DNA of 64,000 nucleotides from Schizophyllum amplum (Eukaryota > Basidiomycota > Agaricomycetes > Agaricales > Schizophyllaceae): positions 620,001-684,000 of the forward strand of contig VDMD01000005.1 in the NCBI GenBank assembly GCA_007026445.1, read 5' to 3'. Shown here piece by piece: positions 57,248-64,000 of this stretch; position 1 is the first letter of the stretch; every line of letters starts with the position of its first letter. The notes beneath the pieces were generated by a model. That model saw nothing but the letters and a program-made list of their open reading frames with translations, was not told the origin of the DNA and made no database searches. The translations under genes were made by a program, and so were the position numbers.

Positions 57248-59061
57248 TTAGTCCAACCATTCGTCCGTGTCGGTGTCAGTGTATGTCGTCGGATGGCCGG
57301 GAACCTTCGCCTGAGCGTGAACGACGCCGTCCTCGTCGGACCACACCTCCCATGCAATCTCGGGTGCCATGCCGTCGTAAATGGCGTCCACCTGATCAAG
57401 CACATCCGTGATGTAGCTCGCACCATCAAGGTCGTCGTCGTTCAAATGCACATTCCACCCGAGCATCAAGCAATACTCATTCGGCCGCCGCGTGTCCGTC
57501 GTCGACACGAAGGCCGTCAGCCCGCGATGGTGCTCGTACTGCATGCTGTAGTGGCGGATCATCGAGAGCGTACAGCCGCGCTGAAGCAGACGGATGTCCT
57601 CCTCCGAGACGTCGACGCCTGTATAGTCCTGTGCATCCACGAACGGCATGCAAGGCGGCTCCCACACCGGATCGACGTACTCCGCGTCCGGATCGTCGTC
57701 TTCGTCCTCCTCGTCGACCCGCCCAGATCGTCCTCGCTCGCCACGACGGATTCAGCGTCCGTCTCCGCGTAGATGCCGATCCCAAGCATGCCCCCAATGA
57801 ACGCGCCGTCGTCGTCGTATCCGTACTCGTACAGCGACTCCTCGTCCATGTCGTCGCGCAGGTATCCATCGCTCTCGGTGTCGCTGAGGAAGATGCCACG
57901 CCAGGGGTCCTCGTTGGTGCTGTCCTCCGCTGCACTGGCGAGTGGCGGCGTAGCGTCCTTGGCGCGCGCGAGGGCTTGAGCGACGTTCTTGACGATGAAG
58001 ATGGGTACAGGCTTGCGGGTGACGACGGCGCGGCAGCAGGGGCAGGTCTTGTCGCGGCGGAGCACGTAGTCGGGATCTTCTGGGTCGAGGCCGTTCTCAT
58101 CAGGCGCGGGCGCGCTGCGAAACCAGCTCTGCAGGCAGTCGAGGCAGAGAACGTGGCCGCAAGGCGAGAGTCTGCAAGGAGACGTGAGCGGGGAGAAACT
58201 TGAAGTGTGGATGTTTTGCGACGCACGCAAAGGGCTTGATCATAAGGTCCATACATATTTGACATTGCATCGCAGCCTCGATAGTGGATACGAGCTGATG
58301 AATGTGTCAGTCGCGTCCAGATATGACACCGCATATACTTACCTCGTCGTTCTTGCGGACCTTTGTCTTCAAGGTCTGGATCTGCGCGTCTTGTTCTTGC
58401 TTGTTCTACGGTCAGAATCAATTTGAGGCGACGTCTTAACGCCGGTCGGCACTCACCAGCTTTGCGGTAGAGGCTTCGCGTTCGCGCTCCTCCAGTTGCT
58501 GATGTCAATGTTCAGTACAGCACTTCTGACGAGGGGCATGCTACACACTTTCTTCTGCTTCTTCATCGTCTTCTTCTGCTCATGAATGAGCTTCTTGAGA
58601 GCTTCCACCTCTTCACGCAACTGATCGGCTGAGTCCGTGGTAGCGCTGAACGCATCGTCGTCGATCTCCCTCTGCTTGCCCTTGTCTCGCCGTCTGTCTT
58701 CTATAATGTTCGCAGGAAGACTGGAGTGTCGTGCATGCAAAGGAGGCTCAGGGATCTTCGGTATACCGGCATACGCGATGTTAGGACGGCTTCTAAGCAA
58801 CGCGGGACCAGACCCGGCAGACTCGACTTGTTGAGGCTTGGCCTTCGGCGCGCCAAACGAGTCCAGGTTGCGCCGTAGGGCTCCCCGTGATGATGCATTG
58901 GCGAGCGCGGATGTGGACGAGGAGGGCTCGCTCTTCTTGGACTTGGTAGATTTCTTCCGGTGATGGGTATGCGAGTGCGCGGGGTCCGTCGGCCGATTGG
59001 GAACGTTGCTGTTCGAGCGCCTGCTGATTGTATGCGCCGAATTACCGAGTATCAGGTCCAT
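57248..59061 (-). CDS. RING-finger protein with coiled coil and acidic C-terminus
   Basis: Probable E3 ubiquitin ligase. The N-terminal 170 residues are Ser/Lys/Pro-rich (THHRKKSTKSKKSEPSSSTS), then a coiled coil (ADQLREEVEALKKLIHEQKK; QEQDAQIQTLKTKVRKNDE). After an intron comes the C3HC4 RING: MQCQICMDLMIKPFALSPCG, HVLCLDCLQSWF, TCPCCRAVVTRKPVPIFIVK. The C-terminal half is acidic (TNEDPWRGIFLSDTESDGYL, DDMDEESLYEYGYDDDGAFI) and ends with an ordered part (CTLSMIRHYSMQYEHHRGLT, GWNVHLNDDDLDGASYITDV) to TDTDEWLD. Near 57720 the frame changes as if one base were missing in gggcggg. The layout resembles Agaricomycete RING proteins of Dma/Psh1-like size, but no orthologue is claimed. An in-frame ATG at 59076 is the alternative start. 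Confidence 0.8.
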
Positions 59062-59290
59062 GGCCGCGCGCCGCACTCAGACCCGTGCGCGAGAGAAAGG
59101 GAGTGGCAGCAGAGTCTGAGAACAATGAACGAGGGGGAGACTCGCACATGTGGCGTCACACGGATCAGGCACGTGCGGTCACAAACTCATTTTGATCTGA
59201 ATTTCAACTTGGCGCGGATTTGAGTCGCGCAGTTCGACTTTGTGACTCGGACTCATCTTCGTGTTCTCCCCCCATCTCCAATATCTGAAG

Positions 59291-60920
59291 ATGTCCGCTC
59301 CCAAAGGCCGCGTTCTCCTTGCCTACTCCGGAGGTCTTGGTGCGTATCCCCTCAGATGTATCGCGTAAACGGCTTAGATCTACCCCAGACACCTCTTGCA
59401 TCCTCGCATGGCTGATCGAGGAGGGGTACGAGGTCTACGCCTTCATGGCGGATGTCGGCCAGGAGGAGGCACGTCCCCAATTCTATTAGATGTGCTAATA
59501 CCTTACCGCTCGCGCAGGATTTCGCTGCAGCTGAGAAGAAGGCTTTGAAGGTCGGCGCGAAGAAGTTCTTCCTCGAGGTGCGTACGCTTCACGATGTGCG
59601 ATCGGAGAAGAATGACTAACAACATATATAGGACATGAAGAGGGAGTTTGTTGAAGAGCTCATCTACCCCGCAGTGCAAGCCAACTGCATCTACGAAGTG
59701 CGCCCCCTCGTCGTCCCCCCGATCATCGAAATGTTAATGTGTAATAGAACGTCTACCTCCTTGGGACGTCTTTGGCTCGTCCCGTCATCGCTCGGGGCAT
59801 GATTGCTGTTGCTGACCGTGAGGGCTGCGAGTGCGTACCCAAGGCTACCTGAATTTCAAGACGCTAACAAGATCTCAGCTTCGTCTCGCATGGATGCACC
59901 GGCAAGGGCAATGACCAGGTCCGCTTTGAACTTGCTTTCTACGGCCTCAAGCCCGACATCAAGGTCATTGCACCATGGCGAATTCCTGGTATGTATCATG
60001 TTTCTCAGCGCCAATCTCAGAAGCTAACTTCGCCAAGAATTCTACAAGCGCTTCCCCGGCCGCCAGGCTCTGTTGCAATACGCATCCGAGCAAAACATCC
60101 CCGTTCAGCAGACCACCGCCAAGCCCTGGTCCACCGACGAGAATCTCTTCCACATCTCCTACGAGGCTGGCATCCTCGAGGACCCTGCCACGACCCCGCC
60201 CGCCGACATGTGGAAGCTCACTGTATCCCCCGAGGATGCACCCCAAACGCCCGCGCGCCTCTCTATCGAGTTTAAGGCCGGTCTCCCGGTCAAGGTTGAG
60301 GCCGAGGGCAAAACCTACACCGACGGCGTCGAGATCTTCCTCGCGCTCAACGCCCTCGCGCGCGCGCACGGCGTCGGGCGCATCGACATCGTCGAGAACC
60401 GCTTCATCGGTGTCAAGTCGCGCGGCTGCTATGAGTCGCCTGGTGCCACCATCCTGCGCGCCGCGCACGTCGACCTCGAGGGCCTCACGCTCGACCGCAA
60501 CGTGCGCGCTCTGCGCGACCAGTTCGTTACGATCGAGCTGAGCCGGATCCTGTACAACGGCCAGTTCTTCTCGCCGGAGCGCGAGTTCGTAACGAGCGCG
60601 ATCCCCGCGAGCCAGCGCACGGTGAACGGGACGGTGCGCGTGAAGCTGTACAAGGGCAATGTGATCATTGAGGGCCGCGAGAGCTCCGAGGGCTTGTACG
60701 ATGAGCAGCAGTCGTCGATGGACGAGATGGGCGGGTTGAGCCTACGGACACGACGGGCTTCATCCAGATCGAGTCGATCCGTATCAAAAAGTGAGTTGAA
60801 GATGTTTTTTTTTCTTGAAATCGTCTCCCTCTGACCACGATATACAGGTGGGCGCAGGCCAACATCCGTAAGGGCCTGGCTGGCGTCGAGGCAAAGGACG
60901 TCTACGGCAGCCGTATCTGA
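59291..60920 (+). CDS. ARG1: Argininosuccinate synthase
   Basis: Joins citrulline and aspartate with ATP in arginine synthesis (cytosol). The start at 59291 gives [16 protein letters not shown], joined over an intron to [20 protein letters not shown], the PP-loop ATP site. Exons follow: [80 protein letters not shown], and one long exon ([57 protein letters not shown]). The last intron precedes [20 protein letters not shown], and the end is at 60920. At about 60735 (gggcgggttgag) the frame is lost and [17 protein letters not shown] continues as if one base were missing. Short introns, seven in all. Everything else is strongly conserved. Confidence 0.93.
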
Positions 60921-61279
60921 GTGCTGCGACGCCGAACTCATCAGGCACTATGAACTCCCCACAGTGCACCTTCCGTCCTATACTGTAAACCCACTGTTGT
61001 GCACTACCTTGTATCTTCTTGCTCGAACCATGAATGGAAGCTGTCTTAATAGGGATATGCCACGGCCTTCAGCGCGCTGGTTGTGGTCATGGCTCAGCGG
61101 CGCTATATTCACGAGTTACGAACGAAAGTGACGAAACCCAAAAGAGACTGCCGGCTGACTCGGCCCGAACCTCCACCGGTGGTGCTTGGGCCTGTACTTC
61201 ACTTCTTTCCGACCAGCATCTCCGGCGGGTCCCACTTCTTGGGACTGAGGCGGATCGCCTTCCCTCGCTTCTGCTTATC
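60921..61279. other. Intergenic region between ARG1 and the sirtuin gene
   Basis: About 360 bases with ARG1 3' flank and the sirtuin promoter; no TATA box or gene recognised. Confidence 0.45.
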
Positions 61280-63844
61280 ATGGACGCTCCAATCTCCGCC
61301 GAAGAACTGCTTCTCTTCAAGTACAGGCTTTTTTGAACGCAGCTGAAGATGTAGACGTCGAGCCCGAGACCATAGAGGACCTACTCGATACGCTGACTAC
61401 CACCGAGGAAGACGATGCTCTCCAGAACGACGTCGACGCTACCACCAAGAACGACGCCCAGCCTGCGCCACAGCCTGTAGGACGCACTATACTGGACATC
61501 ACTGGCGACGGCGATTCTGACGACGATCCTGACTATATCGACTACGGCCCCGAAGAAGAGGTCGTCGACATCTCGTCGCTGTACGCCATGCCGGCGCTCG
61601 TACCGCGTGCGTTCAGGACTCGAAGACTACTTCTGGTGCGGCTCTTCTGATTTCCAGGCTAGCTGAATATCCCCCATGGTCGAGCCAAGAGATACGGGCG
61701 ATGCTGCATCACCTGAAAGAGCGAGGTACGTTTTTAATTCGAACGCCTGATCCTTGCCCGCATCCCCAACGCGAACACGTCCTCCAGGAATGTCTGCGTG
61801 GATCAAGGAATATGTCGTGACACGCAACGTTCCAATTGTGCGACTGCTAGACGCCTTCGGCATCAGCCTTGTATGTATTCTGCATCTTGGAATTATAGCC
61901 TACATTGATGGCGTCTTTATCAGTGTCCCGAGCTGCGCGCTAAGCGCCCGACTACGTTGCTGTTCTTCCTACGCGTAGCGCTGTCGAGAGAGCTGCGCAT
62001 GCGGGAGCGGCTATCGCAATATAATACCATCGACGACGCGGTACAATTGATCAAGGGCGCGCAGCGGATTGTTATACTCACCGGGGCGGGGATCAGTAAT
62101 CATTCACGGCCTATAGTAGGTTTCAAGCATGCTCATGGATTTACAGGTGTCAGCTGTGGTATACCTGACTTCCGATCTTCGACCGGGCTCTATGCCAATT
62201 TGAAGGAGCGTGGCGAGTATGAGTTGGACGACCCGCAGGAGATGTGAGTAAGGAATGCATGCAGTCTGGCCCATTTCTGATTTCTCTAGGTTCGACATCC
62301 ATTATTTCAAGCAAAATCCTGCAGGTGAGTTTTATCCCCACTCCTGCAGACATATCTCCAATCGCGACAGTCTTTTAGTGAGTTGTCCGTTGTCTGGGAC
62401 AACGGCAGTCTAAGGCAGGTTTTGCTAGCTCCTTCGCACAGTAAGGACGCTCTCGAAATTTGCTTATCTCACCCTGACTTTGTGTTCCACAGCGAGATAT
62501 ACCCGTCCAACTTTGTGCCGTCGCCCTGTCATCGGTTCATCAAGCTGATTGAGGACAGGAACAAAGTATGTCATATCTTCATTCGTTGCACGCATCTCTC
62601 ACATACTCACAGCTCCTCCGTGTAAGCGCTTTCAACAAAATCGCTGCGACAGACGACTAATTGTCCCAGAATTATACACAAAACATCGACACGCTGGAGA
62701 CACTCGCTGGTGTGAAGCACGTACTGCAGTGCCACGGCTCCTTCGCCACCGCATCGTGCATACATGCCGCCGGCGCGTGCCCGGGACTGACATTGAGCAG
62801 GCGATCCTGTCGAAGAAGGTACCTGTGTGCGCGGCCTGCTGCCCTCCGGAAGTCCTAGCTGCGAAGAAAAAGAAGCTAGGCAAGAAGAAGGCGCAGGGGA
62901 AGTGGGACAGTCAGGACGAGGACGAGAGCGATGCACCGGCGTATCCACCAGGGATTATGAAGGTGCGTGGGTGACGGCGATGGTTCCGGAGACAGTGAAA
63001 ATTGATTTCGACACAGCCTGATATCATTTTCTTTGGGGAGAAGCTGACGGACGACTTTGACGATGCGTTGAAAGCGGACCGCGAGCAGGTGGATTTGCTC
63101 ATCATTATCGGAACAAGTCTGAAGGTAATTTCTCTTTCAGGCGACTATGTCAGCGAAAATGGCTGACCGGCGGCTTCCGAGCAGGTGTCTCCAGTAGCAG
63201 ACCTCATTAGTACGTGTATAGGGTTGTCGCGCCTCTCTGCACGCTGAGCACATCTCTCATCGCAGTGCACCTGCCACACTCCGTGCCACAGGCAAGTCCA
63301 CATGAGCATATACCGGATAATCCCTGCGGCTCACCTAGTACCCAGATTTTGATCAACAAAACGCCCGTCCGTCATATAAGCCCAGACGTGCGTGAGCCAG
63401 TTCTCCAATATCTCGCAGAGGCTCATGCTCGCGCAGATCGTCCTTCTTGGAGATGCGGACCGCGTTGTAGAGCACCTTTGCTCCGCTCTCGGGTGGTCTT
63501 TGCCTGAGCCAGTGACGCGTACGAGCGGGTCGACAGCCTTGTCGGCGCCGCAGCCAAATTTGAAGAAGCGACCATCGTCAGAGATGCAGGAACTCCCACC
63601 TACGCGCGTCGGACAGAGGTGTGTTTATGATGTATACTAAAGTGGTGGGTGCTGATTCATTTCTCGCAGCCATGTCTGGCTTTTCGAAGGCGCAGAGGGA
63701 GGTCGTTGGGTGGAATACTTGCGGACATCTGAGATGCCAGCCGCTCTGCAGGCGGATTCCCCCTCAACGACACAACCATTGGCCTCTTCCAAGCCAGACA
63801 GTGGCACAGACTCGCCTGCGAAGAAACCGAGGGTTGAGTACTAG
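61280..63844 (+). CDS. Sir2/Hst1-like NAD-dependent protein deacetylase, frameshifted
   Basis: Class I sirtuin of silencing/Set3-complex type. The start at 61280 reads [18 protein letters not shown] and then a stop; an acidic N-terminus ([19 protein letters not shown]) continues as if one T were missing from a six-T run. The Sir2 helical domain follows ([53 protein letters not shown]). The catalytic domain has [72 protein letters not shown], the active-site [18 protein letters not shown] (zinc), PGIMK with [38 protein letters not shown] and ILINKTPV. More breaks occur at 61.57-61.66 kb and about 62.77 kb, the latter between the first pair of zinc cysteines. The tail ends KKPRVEY. About ten introns. 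Confidence 0.88.
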
Positions 63845-64000
63845 GTGGTGGTGGTCGTTTGGGAGCGATGTTTGTTGATTACTTCACTTTTTTATCTTGC
63901 GTTTTAGTTGGCTTTTGGGAGCGGCCCAACCATTGACTCAATGCAAGCAGATGTGTTTGGTCTGATGCTCGTGTCCTTCCACCGGATACTGACCGTGAGA
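63845..64000. other. 3' flank of the sirtuin gene to the window edge
   Basis: No feature recognised in the last 156 bases; T-rich after the stop, consistent with a 3' untranslated region. Confidence 0.4.

Noticed and set aside
57477..58508. 343-codon minus-strand open frame, Arg/Ser/Thr-rich
   Set aside because: It runs in another frame through the RING gene exons, has no motif, and its composition is that of a shifted GC-rich coding region.
61638..61659. 22-base GT-AG intron in the sirtuin
   Set aside because: It would also need an extra frame change just before it; a single missing base between 61.57 and 61.66 kb is simpler.

Overview
The window is nuclear DNA of a basidiomycete fungus, most probably an Agaricomycete. 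The evidence is dense genes with many short (about 45-65 base) GT-AG introns, divergent gene pairs with tiny shared promoters, intron-containing histone H3 and H4 genes, and basidiomycete-type families (F-box/LRR, BTB/POZ, UstYa-like, tubby-like DUF6593 proteins). Ends and splice sites below were read by eye; spans run from start codon to stop codon with introns inside.

Layout. 1-5.8 kb: a truncated MFS permease, an F-box-like gene and a short frameshifted BTB gene. 5.9-13.4 kb: a tubby-like/DUF6593 gene, BUD6 and a BTB/POZ gene, all on the minus strand. 13.7-22.2 kb: a housekeeping block with DCR2-like phosphoesterase, mitochondrial uL23, exocyst SEC6 and ubiquinone hydroxylase COQ6. 22.4-25.1 kb: a second tubby-like gene followed by a truncated copy of the BUD6 N-terminus, so both families of the 5.9-11.7 kb pair occur twice. 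25.3-31.1 kb: mitochondrial dihydroorotate dehydrogenase and a bestrophin-like channel. 31.2-34.8 kb: a poor region with a decayed UstYa-like gene and an 857-base terminal-inverted-repeat element. 34.8-46.0 kb: a kinetochore NNF1-like gene, two METTL21-type methyltransferases, a GPI-type aspartic protease, RNase P subunit RPP1 and an F-box/LRR gene. 46-47.1 kb: a second inverted-repeat region. 47.4-64 kb: mitochondrial rhomboid protease, the divergent H4/H3 pair, ER ubiquitin ligase DOA10, a RING protein, argininosuccinate synthase and a Sir2/Hst1-like deacetylase.

The genes are mostly independent housekeeping functions. Possible functional links are inferences: BUD6 with the proline-rich tubby-like neighbours (actin polarity), and H3/H4 near a sirtuin (chromatin).

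Quality warning: many well-conserved genes (BUD6, COQ6, DOA10, the RING gene, ARG1, the sirtuin) lose frame, nearly always as if one base were missing. Single-base deletion errors in the consensus are the simplest explanation, although real decay cannot be excluded from the sequence alone.
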